A DNA stretch of 64,000 bases, taken from the NCBI RefSeq assembly GCF_009932335.1, contig NZ_BLJF01000001.1, positions 3,908,501 through 3,972,500 on the forward strand, read 5' to 3'. The notes under the pieces were generated by a model. That model searched no databases. It saw only the letters and a list, made by a program, of their open reading frames with translations, and was not told the origin of the DNA. The stretch comes from Pseudomonas asiatica. GTDB taxonomy: Bacteria; Pseudomonadota; Gammaproteobacteria; Pseudomonadales; Pseudomonadaceae. Both the position numbers and the translations under genes were made by a program. Of this stretch, positions 8,980-18,643 are shown piece after piece. How positions within the stretch are numbered: the stretch's first letter is position 1; every line of letters starts with the position of its first letter.

Positions 8980-10134
8980 ATGCAATTCAAGCCAGCCGTT
9001 ACCGCTCTGGTTTCCGCCGTCGCCCTGGCAACCCTGCTCAGTGGCTGTAAGAAAGAAGAAGCAGCGCCAGCGGCGCAGGCTCCTCAGGTCGGCGTCGTGA
9101 CCATCCAGCCCCAAGCCTTCACCCTGACCTCGGAATTGCCGGGGCGTACCACTGCCTACCGCGTCGCCGAAGTGCGCCCGCAGGTCAACGGCATCATCCT
9201 CAAGCGCCTGTTCAAGGAAGGCAGTGAGGTCAAGGAAGGCCAGCAGCTGTACCAGATCGACCCTGCCGTGTACGAAGCCAACCTGGCCAATGCCCAGGCC
9301 AACCTGCAGGCCACCCGCTCGCTGGCCGAGCGCTACAAGCAGCTGATCGACGAACAGGCTGTCTCCAAGCAGGAATACGACGACGCCAATGCCAAACGAT
9401 TGCAGGCCGAGGCTTCGCTCAAAAGCGCGCAGATCGACCTGCGCTACACCAAGGTCCTGGCACCGATCAGCGGCCGTATCGGCCGTTCTTCGTTCACCGA
9501 AGGTGCACTGGTGAGCAATGGCCAGGCCAACGCCATGGCCACCATCCAGCAACTCGACCCGATCTACGTCGACGTCACCCAGTCCACCGCCGAACTCCTC
9601 AAGCTGCGCCGTGACCTGGAAAGCGGCCAGCTGCAGAAGGCCGGCGACAACGCCGCCTCGGTGCAGCTGGTGCTGGAAGACGGCAGCCTGTTCAAGCAGG
9701 AAGGCCGCCTGGAGTTCTCCGAAGTCGCGGTCGACGAGACCACCGGCTCGGTCACCCTGCGCGCCCTCTTCCCCAACCCCGATCACACCCTGCTGCCAGG
9801 CATGTTCGTGCATGCGCGGCTCAAGGCCGGGGTCAACGCCAACGCCATCCTGGCCCCGCAACAGGGCGTGACCCGCGACCTGAAAGGCGCGCCGACCGCG
9901 CTGGTGGTCAACCAGGAGAACAAGGTCGAACTGCGCCAGCTCAAGGCCAACCGTACCCTGGGCAGCGACTGGCTGATCGAGGAAGGCCTGAACCCGGGTG
10001 ACCGCCTGATCACCGAAGGGCTGCAGTACGTGCGCCCGGGCGTCGAGGTCAAGGTCAGCGAAGCCACCAACGTCAAGAAGCCGGCCAGCCCTGTTCAGGC
10101 CAACGCGGCGAAAGCAGACGCCAAAGCGGAGTAA
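8980..10134 (+). CDS. ttgA: TtgA, periplasmic adaptor of the RND efflux pump
   Basis: 384-residue membrane-fusion lipoprotein. The signal peptide ends in the lipobox LLSGC with Cys23 as the lipidation site. After it come a beta-barrel/lipoyl segment (GRTTAYRVAEVRPQV, then DPAVYEANLANAQANLQ), an alpha-hairpin (about residues 95-155) and the second lipoyl half (TKVLAPISGRIGRSSF). It links the inner-membrane transporter TtgB to the channel TtgC. It is first in the ttgABC operon, with only 3 bp before ttgB. Transcription is controlled by TtgR. Confidence 0.96.
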   Translation: MQFKPAVTALVSAVALATLLSGCKKEEAAPAAQAPQVGVVTIQPQAFTLTSELPGRTTAYRVAEVRPQVNGIILKRLFKEGSEVKEGQQLYQIDPAVYEANLANAQANLQATRSLAERYKQLIDEQAVSKQEYDDANAKRLQAEASLKSAQIDLRYTKVLAPISGRIGRSSFTEGALVSNGQANAMATIQQLDPIYVDVTQSTAELLKLRRDLESGQLQKAGDNAASVQLVLEDGSLFKQEGRLEFSEVAVDETTGSVTLRALFPNPDHTLLPGMFVHARLKAGVNANAILAPQQGVTRDLKGAPTALVVNQENKVELRQLKANRTLGSDWLIEEGLNPGDRLITEGLQYVRPGVEVKVSEATNVKKPASPVQANAAKADAKAE

Positions 10135-10137
10135 ACC

Positions 10138-13100
10138 ATGTCGAAGTTCTTTATCGATCGCCCGATCTTCGCCTGGGTGATCGCCCTGGTGATCATGCTG
10201 GTCGGCGCCTTGTCGATCCTGAAGCTGCCGATCAACCAGTACCCCAGCATCGCGCCGCCGGCCATCGCCATCGCCGTGACCTACCCGGGCGCCTCGGCGC
10301 AAACCGTACAGGACACCGTGGTACAGGTGATCGAGCAGCAGCTCAACGGTATCGACAACCTGCGTTATGTGTCGTCGGAAAGTAACTCTGACGGCAGCAT
10401 GACCATTACCGCCACCTTCGAGCAGGGCACCAACCCAGACACCGCGCAGGTGCAGGTGCAGAACAAGCTGAACCTGGCTACCCCGCTGCTGCCGCAGGAA
10501 GTGCAGCAGCAAGGTATCCGCGTCACCAAGGCAGTGAAGAACTTCCTTCTGGTGATCGGCCTGGTGTCCGAAGACGGCAGCATGACCAAGGACGACCTGG
10601 CCAACTACATCGTCTCCAACATGCAGGACCCGATCTCGCGTACCGCGGGTGTGGGTGACTTCCAGGTGTTCGGTGCGCAGTACGCCATGCGTATCTGGCT
10701 CGATCCGGCCAAGCTGAACAAGTTCCAGCTGACCCCGGTCGACGTCAAGACCGCCGTGGCCGCGCAGAACGTGCAGGTATCCTCCGGCCAGCTCGGCGGC
10801 CTGCCGGCCATGCCGGGTACCCAGCTGAACGCTACCATCATCGGCAAGACCCGCCTGCAGACTGCCGAGCAGTTCGAGAAAATCCTGCTCAAGGTCAACA
10901 GCGACGGTTCGCAGGTGCGTCTGGGTGATGTCGCCCAGGTTGGCCTGGGTGGTGAAAACTATGCCGTCAGCGCCCAGTTCAACGGCAAGCCGGCCTCCGG
11001 CCTGGCAGTTAAACTGGCTACCGGTGCCAACGCCCTGGACACCGCCAAGGCCCTGCGCCAGACCATCGCCGACCTGGAACCGTTCTTCCCGCCTGGGGTG
11101 AAAGCGGTATTCCCGTATGACACCACCCCGGTGGTCACCGAATCGATCAGTGGCGTTATCCACACCCTGATCGAAGCCGTGGTCCTGGTGTTCCTGGTGA
11201 TGTACCTGTTCCTGCAGAACTTCCGCGCCACCATCATCACCACCATGACCGTACCGGTTGTGTTGCTGGGTACCTTCGGCATCCTTGCCGCTGCCGGCTT
11301 CAGCATCAACACCCTGACCATGTTCGCCATGGTCCTGGCCATCGGCTTGCTGGTGGACGACGCCATCGTCGTGGTGGAGAACGTCGAGCGGGTGATGTCC
11401 GAGGAAGGCTTGCCGCCCAAGGAAGCGACCAAGCGCTCGATGGAGCAGATCCAGGGTGCCCTGGTGGGTATCGCCCTGGTGCTGTCGGCGGTACTGCTGC
11501 CCATGGCGTTCTTCGGCGGCTCCACAGGTGTGATCTACCGGCAGTTCTCCATCACCATCGTCTCGGCCATGGGCCTGTCGGTGCTGGTGGCGCTCATCTT
11601 CACCCCGGCCCTGTGCGCCACCATGCTCAAGCCGCTGAAGAAGGGCGAGCACCATGTGGCCAAGCGCGGCTTCTTTGGCTGGTTCAACCGCAACTTCGAC
11701 CGCAGCGTAACCGGCTACGAGCGCAGCGTGGGCACCATCCTGCGCAACAAGGTACCGTTCCTGCTGGCCTACGCGCTGATCGTGGTCGGCATGATCTGGC
11801 TGTTCGCCCGCATCCCTACCGCGTTCCTGCCGGAAGAAGACCAGGGCGTATTGTTCGCCCAGGTACAGACCCCGGCCGGCTCCAGTGCCGAGCGCACCCA
11901 GGTGGTGGTCGACCAGATGCGTGAGTACCTGCTCAGCGAAGAGGCCGACACCGTGGCTTCGGTGTTCACCGTCAACGGCTTCAACTTCGCCGGCCGTGGC
12001 CAGAGCTCGGGTATGGCATTCATCATGCTCAAGCCGTGGGATGAACGCTCCAAGGAAAACAGCGTGTTCGCCCTTGCCCAGCGCGCCCAGCAGCACTTCT
12101 TCACCTTCCGCGATGCGATGGTGTTCGCCTTTGCCCCGCCTGCGGTGCTCGAACTGGGTAACGCCACCGGCTTCGACGTGTTCCTGCAGGACCGCGGCGG
12201 TGTCGGCCATACCAAGCTGATGGAAGCGCGCAACCAGTTCCTGGCCAAGGCCGCGCAGAGCAAGATCCTCAGCGCCGTGCGCCCGAACGGTCTGAACGAC
12301 GAGCCGCAGTACCAGCTGACCATCGATGACGAGCGTGCCAGCGCCCTGGGTGTGACCATCGCCGACATCAACAACACCCTGTCGATTGCCTTGGGTGCCA
12401 GCTACGTCAACGACTTCATCGACCGTGGCCGGGTCAAGAAGGTGTATATCCAGGGCGAGCCGAACGCGCGGATGAGCCCGGAAGACCTGCAGAAGTGGTA
12501 CGTGCGCAATGGCGCCGGCGAAATGGTGCCGTTCTCCTCCTTCGCCAAGGGCGAATGGACCTACGGTTCGCCGAAGCTGTCGCGTTACAACGGCGTCGAG
12601 GCAATGGAAATCCTCGGTGCTCCGGCCCCGGGCTACAGCACCGGTGAAGCCATGGCCGAGGTCGAGCGCATTGCTGGCGAACTGCCAAGCGGCATCGGCT
12701 TCTCCTGGACCGGCATGTCCTACGAGGAAAAACTCTCCGGTTCGCAGATGCCGGCACTGTTCGCCCTCTCGGTACTGTTCGTGTTCCTGTGCCTGGCAGC
12801 CCTGTACGAAAGCTGGTCGATCCCGATCGCCGTGGTACTGGTAGTACCGCTGGGTATCATCGGTGCCCTGATCGCCACCAGCCTGCGCGGGTTGTCCAAC
12901 GACGTGTACTTCCTGGTCGGCCTGTTGACCACCATCGGCCTGGCGGCGAAAAACGCCATTCTGATCGTCGAGTTCGCCAAGGAACTGCACGAGCAAGGCC
13001 GCAGCCTGTACGACGCGGCGATCGAGGCGTGCCGCATGCGTCTGCGCCCGATCATCATGACCTCGCTGGCGTTCATCCTCGGCGTGGTACCGTTGACTAT

Positions 13101-13290
13101 CGCCAGCGGCGCCGGCGCCGGCAGCCAGCATGCCATCGGTACTGGCGTGATCGGCGGCATGATCAGTGCGACCGTGCTGGCTATCTTCTGGGTACCACTG
13201 TTCTTCGTCGCAGTGTCGTCACTGTTCGGCAGCAAAGAGCCGGAAAAAGACGTCACCCCTGAAACTCCACGTTATGAGGCTGGGCAATGA
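10138..13290 (+). CDS. ttgB: TtgB, inner-membrane RND multidrug transporter
   Basis: 1050 residues, the size of AcrB/MexB-class HAE1 transporters. It starts [20 protein letters not shown] (TM1). The TM4 proton-relay aspartates are Asp407-Asp408 in [14 protein letters not shown], and the partner lysine is Lys938 in [15 protein letters not shown]. Two large periplasmic loops hold the porter and docking domains. As part of TtgABC it exports antibiotics and solvents such as toluene using the proton gradient. The stop overlaps the ttgC start by 4 bp, indicating translational coupling. Confidence 0.97.
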   Translation: MSKFFIDRPIFAWVIALVIMLVGALSILKLPINQYPSIAPPAIAIAVTYPGASAQTVQDTVVQVIEQQLNGIDNLRYVSSESNSDGSMTITATFEQGTNPDTAQVQVQNKLNLATPLLPQEVQQQGIRVTKAVKNFLLVIGLVSEDGSMTKDDLANYIVSNMQDPISRTAGVGDFQVFGAQYAMRIWLDPAKLNKFQLTPVDVKTAVAAQNVQVSSGQLGGLPAMPGTQLNATIIGKTRLQTAEQFEKILLKVNSDGSQVRLGDVAQVGLGGENYAVSAQFNGKPASGLAVKLATGANALDTAKALRQTIADLEPFFPPGVKAVFPYDTTPVVTESISGVIHTLIEAVVLVFLVMYLFLQNFRATIITTMTVPVVLLGTFGILAAAGFSINTLTMFAMVLAIGLLVDDAIVVVENVERVMSEEGLPPKEATKRSMEQIQGALVGIALVLSAVLLPMAFFGGSTGVIYRQFSITIVSAMGLSVLVALIFTPALCATMLKPLKKGEHHVAKRGFFGWFNRNFDRSVTGYERSVGTILRNKVPFLLAYALIVVGMIWLFARIPTAFLPEEDQGVLFAQVQTPAGSSAERTQVVVDQMREYLLSEEADTVASVFTVNGFNFAGRGQSSGMAFIMLKPWDERSKENSVFALAQRAQQHFFTFRDAMVFAFAPPAVLELGNATGFDVFLQDRGGVGHTKLMEARNQFLAKAAQSKILSAVRPNGLNDEPQYQLTIDDERASALGVTIADINNTLSIALGASYVNDFIDRGRVKKVYIQGEPNARMSPEDLQKWYVRNGAGEMVPFSSFAKGEWTYGSPKLSRYNGVEAMEILGAPAPGYSTGEAMAEVERIAGELPSGIGFSWTGMSYEEKLSGSQMPALFALSVLFVFLCLAALYESWSIPIAVVLVVPLGIIGALIATSLRGLSNDVYFLVGLLTTIGLAAKNAILIVEFAKELHEQGRSLYDAAIEACRMRLRPIIMTSLAFILGVVPLTIASGAGAGSQHAIGTGVIGGMISATVLAIFWVPLFFVAVSSLFGSKEPEKDVTPETPRYEAGQ

Positions 13291-14744
13291 CCAAGTCTTT
13301 GTTGTCCCTGGCAGTAACCGCTTTCATTCTTGGCGGCTGCTCGCTGATCCCTGACTACCAGACCCCGGAATCGCCGGTGGCTGCGCAGTGGCCGCAAGGC
13401 CCGGCTTACTCGCCGACGCAGTCGGCGGAGGTTGCCGCCGCCGAACAGGGCTGGCGTCAGTTCTTCCACGACCCGGCCCTGCAGCAGCTGATCCAGACCG
13501 CGCTGGTGAACAACCGCGACCTGCGCGTTGCCGCGTTGAACATCGACGCCTACCGTGCGCAGTACCGCATCCAGCGTGCCGACCTGTTCCCTGCGGTTTC
13601 GGCCAACGGTAGCGGCAGCCGCCAGCGCGTACCGGCGAACATGTCGCAGACGGGCGAAGCGGGCATCACCAGCCAGTACTCGGCCACCCTGGGCGTCAGC
13701 GCCTATGAGCTGGACCTGTTCGGCCGCGTACGCAGCCTGACCGAGCAGGCCCTGGAAACCTACCTGTCCAGCGAACAGGCGCGTCGCTCCACGCAGATCA
13801 GCCTGGTGGCCAGCGTGGCCAACGCCTACTACACCTGGCAGGCCGACCAGGCGCTGTTCAAGCTGACCGAAGAAACGCTGAAGACCTACGAGGAAAGCTA
13901 CAACCTCACCCGTCGCAGCAACGAAGTCGGCGTAGCCTCGGCACTCGACGTCAGCCAGGCGCGTACCGCCGTGGAAGGCGCCCGGGTCAAGTACTCGCAG
14001 TACCAGCGCCTGGTCGCCCAGGACGTCAACAGCCTGACCGTGCTGCTGGGCACCGGCATTCCCGCCGACCTGGCCAAGCCGCTGGAGCTCAATGCCGACC
14101 AACTGGCCGAAGTACCGGCCGGCCTGCCGTCGGACATCCTCCAGCGTCGCCCGGACATCCAGGAAGCCGAGCACCTGCTCAAGGCCGCCAATGCCAACAT
14201 TGGCGCGGCCCGCGCAGCGTTCTTCCCGAGCATCAGCCTGACCGCCAATGCCGGCAGCCTGAGCCCCGACATGGGCCACCTGTTCTCGGGCGGCCAGGGC
14301 ACCTGGCTGTTCCAGCCGCAGATCAACCTGCCGATCTTCAACGCCGGCAGCCTGAAGGCCAGCCTGGACTACTCGAAGATCCAGAAGGACATCAACGTCG
14401 CCAAGTACGAAAAGACCATCCAGACCGCGTTCCAGGAAGTCTCCGATGGCCTGGCGGCGCGCAAGACCTTCGAAGAGCAGCTGCAGGCGCAACGCGACCT
14501 GGTGCAGGCGAACCAGGACTACTACCGCCTGGCCGAACGCCGCTATCGCATCGGTATCGACAGCAACCTGACCTTCCTCGACGCGCAGCGCAACCTGTTC
14601 AGCGCCCAGCAGGCACTGATCGGCGACCGCTTGTCGCAGCTGACCAGCGAGGTCAACCTGTACAAGGCGCTTGGCGGTGGTTGGTACGAGCAGACCGGGC
14701 AGGCCAACAACCAGCAGGCAGCGGTGGAAGCACCGAAGAGCTGA
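13287..14744 (+). CDS. ttgC: TtgC, outer-membrane channel of the RND efflux pump
   Basis: 485-residue TolC/OprM-type factor. The signal peptide ends in ILGGC, giving a lipidated Cys18. Two tandem outer-membrane-efflux repeats follow (about residues 60-260 and 275-460), each with beta-barrel strands and long coiled alpha-hairpins. It forms the trimeric exit duct for TtgAB. It overlaps ttgB by 4 bp and is followed directly by a strong intrinsic terminator, so it closes the operon. Confidence 0.96.
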   Translation: MTKSLLSLAVTAFILGGCSLIPDYQTPESPVAAQWPQGPAYSPTQSAEVAAAEQGWRQFFHDPALQQLIQTALVNNRDLRVAALNIDAYRAQYRIQRADLFPAVSANGSGSRQRVPANMSQTGEAGITSQYSATLGVSAYELDLFGRVRSLTEQALETYLSSEQARRSTQISLVASVANAYYTWQADQALFKLTEETLKTYEESYNLTRRSNEVGVASALDVSQARTAVEGARVKYSQYQRLVAQDVNSLTVLLGTGIPADLAKPLELNADQLAEVPAGLPSDILQRRPDIQEAEHLLKAANANIGAARAAFFPSISLTANAGSLSPDMGHLFSGGQGTWLFQPQINLPIFNAGSLKASLDYSKIQKDINVAKYEKTIQTAFQEVSDGLAARKTFEEQLQAQRDLVQANQDYYRLAERRYRIGIDSNLTFLDAQRNLFSAQQALIGDRLSQLTSEVNLYKALGGGWYEQTGQANNQQAAVEAPKS

Positions 14745-14763
14745 TTGAAGCTGTCAAAGCATC

Positions 14764-14790
14764 AAGCCCACCCTCGCGGTGGGCTTTTTG
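14764..14790 (+). terminator. Intrinsic terminator of ttgABC
   Basis: AAGCCCACC (14764-14772), a 5-base loop, and GGTGGGCTT (14778-14786), followed by a T-rich tail. It is 20 bp after the ttgC stop. Confidence 0.92.
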
Positions 14791-14811
14791 TTTTGTGTTG
14801 CCTGGACCAGC

Positions 14812-14842
14812 CTCTTCGCGGGCTCGCCCGCGAAGAGGCCAG
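14812..14842. repeat. REP-type hairpin (GCGGG flavour)
   Basis: GCCTCTTCGCGGGCTCGCCC and its complementary arm form a 13-bp stem ending in GAAGAGGC. It is a single compact REP between ttgC and the porin gene. Confidence 0.8.
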
Positions 14843-14856
14843 CACAGGAAAAACAA

Positions 14857-14891
14857 TTAACCAACCAGAACATTCCGTTCGATTATCGCCC
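14857..14891 (+). promoter_or_regulatory. Putative PcaR-controlled promoter of the porin gene
   Basis: GTTCGATTATCGCCC (14877-14891) matches the PcaR box GTTCGATAATCGCAC at 13 of 15 positions. Its GATTAT (14881-14886) can serve as a -10 element, 18 bp downstream of TTAACC (14857-14862). The same GATTAT-in-box layout occurs at the pcaI promoter in this window. It lies about 150 bp upstream of the porin start. The link to PcaR is inference. Confidence 0.5.
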
Positions 14892-15043
14892 GTTTCCGTT
14901 TGTGGCGAATTGCCTCACCCCTGCCCTACCCCGCACCATCCTCCCCACGCAACGTTGCCCCGGTTCATCCCAAAAGACCCGCACCTGCAGGCCGCATCCT
15001 GCAGCGTACCGGCTCGCCCATAAAAACAAGAGATCCACGACAG

Positions 15044-16300
15044 ATGAGCACTTTGCAACCCGCACGCCAGCTGCTGCCCGGCCTGTTGGCCATGTCCTGC
15101 GCACTCCCCGTGTTCGCCGCCGACGAAGGTGGTTTCCTGGAGGACGCCAAGGCCACCCTCAACCTGCGCAACTTCTACATCAACCGCAACTTCGTCGACC
15201 CGGCCCACCCGCAGGCCAAGGCCGAGGAGTGGACGCAGAGCTTCATCCTCGACGCCCGCTCCGGCTTCACCCAGGGCACCGTCGGTTTCGGCGTGGACGT
15301 ACTGGGCCTGTACTCGGTCAAGCTCGACGGCGGCAAAGGCACCACCAACACCCACCTGCTGCCGGTGCACGATGATGGCCGCCCGGCCGATGACTTCGGC
15401 CGCCTGGGCGTGGCACTGAAAGCCAAGCTGTCCGAAACCGAGCTGAAAGTAGGTGAATGGATGCCGGTACTGCCGATCCTGCGCTCGGACGATGGCCGCT
15501 CGCTGCCGCAGACCTTCCGCGGCGGCCAGCTGACCTCGAAGGAAATCGCCGGACTGACCCTGTACGCCGGCCAGTTCCGCGGCAACAGCCCGCGCAACGA
15601 CGCCAGCATGGAAGACATGTCGATGAACGGCAAGGCAGCGTTCACCTCCGACCGTTTCAACTTTGGCGGCGGCGAATACACCTTCAACGACAAGCGCACC
15701 ATGATCGGCCTGTGGAATGCTCAGCTCAAGGACATCTACCGCCAGCAGTACCTCAACCTGGTGCACAGCCAACCCCTGGGCGACTGGACCCTGGGCGCCA
15801 ACCTGGGCTACTTCATCGGCAAGGAAGACGGCGCCGAACGCGCTGGCGAACTGGACAACCGCACAGCCTCGGCCATGCTCTCGGCACGCTATCAGGGCCA
15901 CACCATCTACGTCGGCCTGCAGAAAGTCAGCGGCGACGACGCCTGGATGCGGGTGAACGGCACCAGCGGCGGCACTCTGGCAAACGACAGCTACAACTCC
16001 AGCTTCGACAACGCCAAGGAACGCTCATGGCAGGTGCGCCATGACTTCAACTTCGCCACCGTCGGCGTGCCAGGCCTGACCCTGATGAACCGCTACATCA
16101 AGGGTGACAACGTGACCGCAGGCGGTGTGGACGATGGCAAGGAATGGGCGCGGGAAACCGAGTTGGCCTATGTGGTGCAGTCGGGCAGCTTCAAGGACCT
16201 GTCGGTGAAGTGGCGCAACTCCACCATGCGCCGGGACTTCAGCACCAACTCGTTCGATGAGAACCGGTTGATCCTGAGTTACCCGCTGAATCTCCTCTGA
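15044..16300 (+). CDS. OprD-family outer-membrane porin
   Basis: 418 residues with a signal peptide (1-26, cleavage after VFAADE-like ALPVFA). The mature protein starts GGFLEDAKATLNLRNFYINR, the hallmark of OprD/BenF-type substrate-specific porins, and ends in an aromatic-poor LSYPLNLL outer-strand motif. These 18-strand barrels admit basic amino acids or aromatic and other carboxylates. Position next to the pca cluster and a PcaR-like box upstream suggest an aromatic acid such as protocatechuate or 4-hydroxybenzoate. The ATG at 15044 gives the correct signal peptide; its ribosome binding site is weak. Confidence 0.9.
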   Translation: MSTLQPARQLLPGLLAMSCALPVFAADEGGFLEDAKATLNLRNFYINRNFVDPAHPQAKAEEWTQSFILDARSGFTQGTVGFGVDVLGLYSVKLDGGKGTTNTHLLPVHDDGRPADDFGRLGVALKAKLSETELKVGEWMPVLPILRSDDGRSLPQTFRGGQLTSKEIAGLTLYAGQFRGNSPRNDASMEDMSMNGKAAFTSDRFNFGGGEYTFNDKRTMIGLWNAQLKDIYRQQYLNLVHSQPLGDWTLGANLGYFIGKEDGAERAGELDNRTASAMLSARYQGHTIYVGLQKVSGDDAWMRVNGTSGGTLANDSYNSSFDNAKERSWQVRHDFNFATVGVPGLTLMNRYIKGDNVTAGGVDDGKEWARETELAYVVQSGSFKDLSVKWRNSTMRRDFSTNSFDENRLILSYPLNLL

Positions 16301-16301
16301 A

Positions 16302-16377
16302 TTCTTCGCGGGACCGCACCAGCCTTGAAACCTGTGCGGTCCCTGTGGGAGCGGGCATGCCCGCGAAGAGGCCAGAA
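16302..16377. repeat. Paired REP (REPIN), GCGGG flavour
   Basis: The left arm is truncated (TTCTTCGCGGGACCGCACC) and the right arm is complete (CTGTGGGAGCGGGCATGCCC then GCGAAGAGGCC). It directly follows the porin stop codon. Confidence 0.7.
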
Positions 16378-16483
16378 GCTACAACAAATAACCCTAAGCT
16401 ATAAACAAAGCAATAAACCTTCTTTGACGACATATGCAGCAACCGCTTGAATAGGCCCCTGATCCCCGCCCCAGAGCCATGAC

Positions 16484-17407
16484 ATGGACCTCCGTCAGCT
16501 GCGCTACTTCATCGCCCTCACCGAATACCGCAGCTTCGTCCGTGCCGCCGAGGCCATGGGCATCACCCAACCCGCCTTCAGCCGTGCCATACAGAGTCTG
16601 GAACACAGCTTCGGCTGCCCACTGGTCGACCGCGCCAGCAAAGCCCTGCCGCCCACCCCCGAAGGCCTGGTGGTGCTGCAACATGCCCGGCGCCTGGTAC
16701 AAGGTGCCGCGCAGCTGAGCAACGAAGTGCTGCAGATGACCAAGCTCGACGCCGGCGAGTTGCATTTCGGCAGCGGCCCGGCGCTGGCCGTGCGCCTGGT
16801 GCCCGATGCCCTGCGCCACTTTCTCGAACGCCACCCGGGCATCCGCACCTCACTGCTGGTAGACAACGCCGAACGCCTCGGCCAGGCCCTGCGCCGCGAG
16901 CAGATCGAATTTTTCGTCGACGATATCCGACCGTTCGAAGCCGATCCCAACTTTCACACCGAGCCCCTTTCAACGCGCCCCGGCCTGTTCTTCTGCCGCC
17001 CGGGGCACCCATTGCTGGCCAAGGACAGCCTGTCGACCAACGACCTGTTCAGCTACCCGCTGGCCAGCGCCCTGCTCGCCCCCGGTGTGCGCAAGCGCCT
17101 GGCCAACCTGAGCGGGCGCAGCGATTTCACCCCGCACCTGCAAACCGAGCACCTGGCCGTGCTGCGCAGTGTGGTGCAAGCCAGCGATGCCATCGGCACC
17201 GCCAGCGAGGAAGCAGTTGCCGAAGACCTGGCCAGCGGCCGGCTGGTGCGCCTGCACTGGCGCAACCTGCCACCGGCGCTGGAAGTGCTGAGTGTGCGCT
17301 GTGGCGTGGTCAGCCGCAGCGGTTACCGGCTGTCGCCGGCGGCGCGAGCGATGATCGAGACGCTGGTGGGGCTGGATATGCCAGTGCGGGCTGCTGCCAT
17401 TCGCTGA
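16484..17407 (+). CDS. LysR-family transcriptional regulator
   Basis: 307 residues. It starts MDLRQLRYFIALTEYRSFVR, and the recognition helix is around ITQPAFSRAIQSLEHSFG. The C-terminal effector-binding domain is intact. It reads in the same direction as the porin, 183 bp downstream, with a REP pair in between, so it is probably a separate transcript. Effector and targets are unknown; the porin or the adjacent pca genes are possible. Confidence 0.88.
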   Translation: MDLRQLRYFIALTEYRSFVRAAEAMGITQPAFSRAIQSLEHSFGCPLVDRASKALPPTPEGLVVLQHARRLVQGAAQLSNEVLQMTKLDAGELHFGSGPALAVRLVPDALRHFLERHPGIRTSLLVDNAERLGQALRREQIEFFVDDIRPFEADPNFHTEPLSTRPGLFFCRPGHPLLAKDSLSTNDLFSYPLASALLAPGVRKRLANLSGRSDFTPHLQTEHLAVLRSVVQASDAIGTASEEAVAEDLASGRLVRLHWRNLPPALEVLSVRCGVVSRSGYRLSPAARAMIETLVGLDMPVRAAAIR

Positions 17408-17461
17408 GCTGATGATGGTGGCAGGAGCGGGCTATCCTGAGCTATATCGGTCGCCTGTACC

Positions 17462-17562
17462 GCCCCATTCGCGGGTGAACCCGCTCCCACAGGTACAGCG
17501 CAGCCCTCAGGAGTTGTAGTGACTCTGTGGGAGCGGATTTACCCGCGAAGAGGCCGGAACAG
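17462..17562. repeat. Paired REP (REPIN), GCGGG flavour
   Basis: CATTCGCGGGTGAACCCGCT at the left and GGAGCGGATTTACCCGCGAA at the right are inverted REP copies about 45 bp apart, just upstream of the Mpo1-like gene. Confidence 0.8.
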
Positions 17563-17599
17563 CAATACACCTCGATCAGGCAACCAGGGAGGCACAACA

Positions 17600-18124
17600 A
17601 TGAAAACCCTCGTCGACCACCTGAGCCAGTACGCCAGCTACCACCGCGACCCACGCAACATCGCCACCCACTTCGTCGGCATCCCGATGATCGTGCTGGC
17701 GGTCACTATCCTGCTGTCGCGCCCAGGCTGGGAGGTAGCCGGCATGTGGCTGTCCCCTGCCCTGCCTGCGGCGGCGGCCTCGGTCTGGTTCTACCTGCGC
17801 CTGGACCTGCGCTTCGGCCTGGTGATGGGGTTGTTGCTTGGGCTATGCCTGTGGGTCGGCCAGGTGCTGGCGATGCAGACGACAGCGCTGTGGCTCGGCA
17901 CCGGGCTGGGAGCGTTCGTGGTGGGCTGGATCATCCAGTTCGTCGGCCATTACTACGAAGGCCGCAAACCGGCGTTTGTCGACGATGTCAGCGGATTGAT
18001 CATCGGGCCGTTGTTCGTGGTGGCAGAAGCGGCATTCATGCTCGGCCTGTGCCCGGCCCTGAAGCAAGCCGTGGAAAGCAACGCCGGCCCAGTGGCCATG
18101 CGGCAGAAGAATGCGGCCATGTAA
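17600..18124 (+). CDS. Mpo1-like (DUF962) membrane protein
   Basis: 174 residues beginning MKTLVDHLSQYASYHRDPRN. The family block HRDPRNIATHFVGIPMIVLA (about residues 15-35) and the later IQFVGHYYEGRKPAF hold the conserved histidines that bind iron in yeast Mpo1, a dioxygenase acting on 2-hydroxy fatty acids. Four to five membrane segments are visible. The start at 17600 follows GGGAGG with good spacing. Activity in bacteria is uncertain, so the name indicates family only. Confidence 0.88.
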   Translation: MKTLVDHLSQYASYHRDPRNIATHFVGIPMIVLAVTILLSRPGWEVAGMWLSPALPAAAASVWFYLRLDLRFGLVMGLLLGLCLWVGQVLAMQTTALWLGTGLGAFVVGWIIQFVGHYYEGRKPAFVDDVSGLIIGPLFVVAEAAFMLGLCPALKQAVESNAGPVAMRQKNAAM

Positions 18125-18130
18125 ACATTC

Positions 18131-18232
18131 CATGGCCCAATCGCCGGCAAGCCAGCTCCCACAGGAACTGCACTGCCCTCAAGCCTGATGCAATCCCTGT
18201 GGGAGCTGGCTTGCCGGCGATTGGGCCGGTAC
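18131..18232. repeat. Paired REP (REPIN), GCCGGC flavour
   Basis: CAATCGCCGGCAAGCCAGCT at the left and its near-perfect complement at the right, about 30 bp apart, separate the convergent Mpo1-like gene and pcaC. It is the only spacer between them and may terminate both transcripts. Confidence 0.85.
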
Positions 18233-18237
18233 AGCCA

Positions 18238-18633
18238 TTACTGCTGTCGCGACTCCACACCCAGCTCATCCCACACCGACTCAGCCATGTGGAAGGTGGC
18301 ATTGGCCGCCGGAATGCCGCAATAGATCGCGCTCTGCATCAGCACTTCCTTGATCTCGTCGCGGGTCACGCCGTTGTTGGCCGCCGCGCGCAGGTGCAGC
18401 CTCAGCTCGTCGTTGCGGTTCATGCCAATCAGCATGGCGATGGTGATCAGGCTACGGGTATGGCGCGGCAGGCCCGGGCGGGTCCAGATGTCACCCCAGG
18501 CGTGGCGGGTGATCATCTCCTGGAACTCGCCGTTGAATTCGTTGAGCTTCTCCAGGCTGCGGTCCACGTGGGCATCGCCAAGCACTGCGCGGCGTACTTG
18601 CATGCCGGCGTCGTAACGTTGTTTCTCGTCCAT
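18238..18633 (-). CDS. pcaC: 4-carboxymuconolactone decarboxylase
   Basis: 131-residue carboxymuconolactone decarboxylase of standard length. The family motif region is visible as RSLITIAMLIGMNRNDELRLH and AIYCGIPAANATFHMAESVW. It converts 4-carboxymuconolactone to 3-oxoadipate enol-lactone in protocatechuate breakdown. It is the last gene of the pcaTBDC string, 10 bp after pcaD. The ATG at 18633 gives MDEKQRYDAGMQVRRAVLG, as in known PcaC proteins. Confidence 0.96.
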   Translation of the reverse strand: MDEKQRYDAGMQVRRAVLGDAHVDRSLEKLNEFNGEFQEMITRHAWGDIWTRPGLPRHTRSLITIAMLIGMNRNDELRLHLRAAANNGVTRDEIKEVLMQSAIYCGIPAANATFHMAESVWDELGVESRQQ

Positions 18634-18643
18634 GGCGGTATCC

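Noticed and set aside
8923..13131. Very long open frame on the minus strand opposite ttgA and ttgB (about 1400 codons)
   Set aside because: It mirrors the highly GC-biased ttgAB genes; its translation is histidine/glutamine/glycine-rich and unlike any protein family, with no ribosome binding site.
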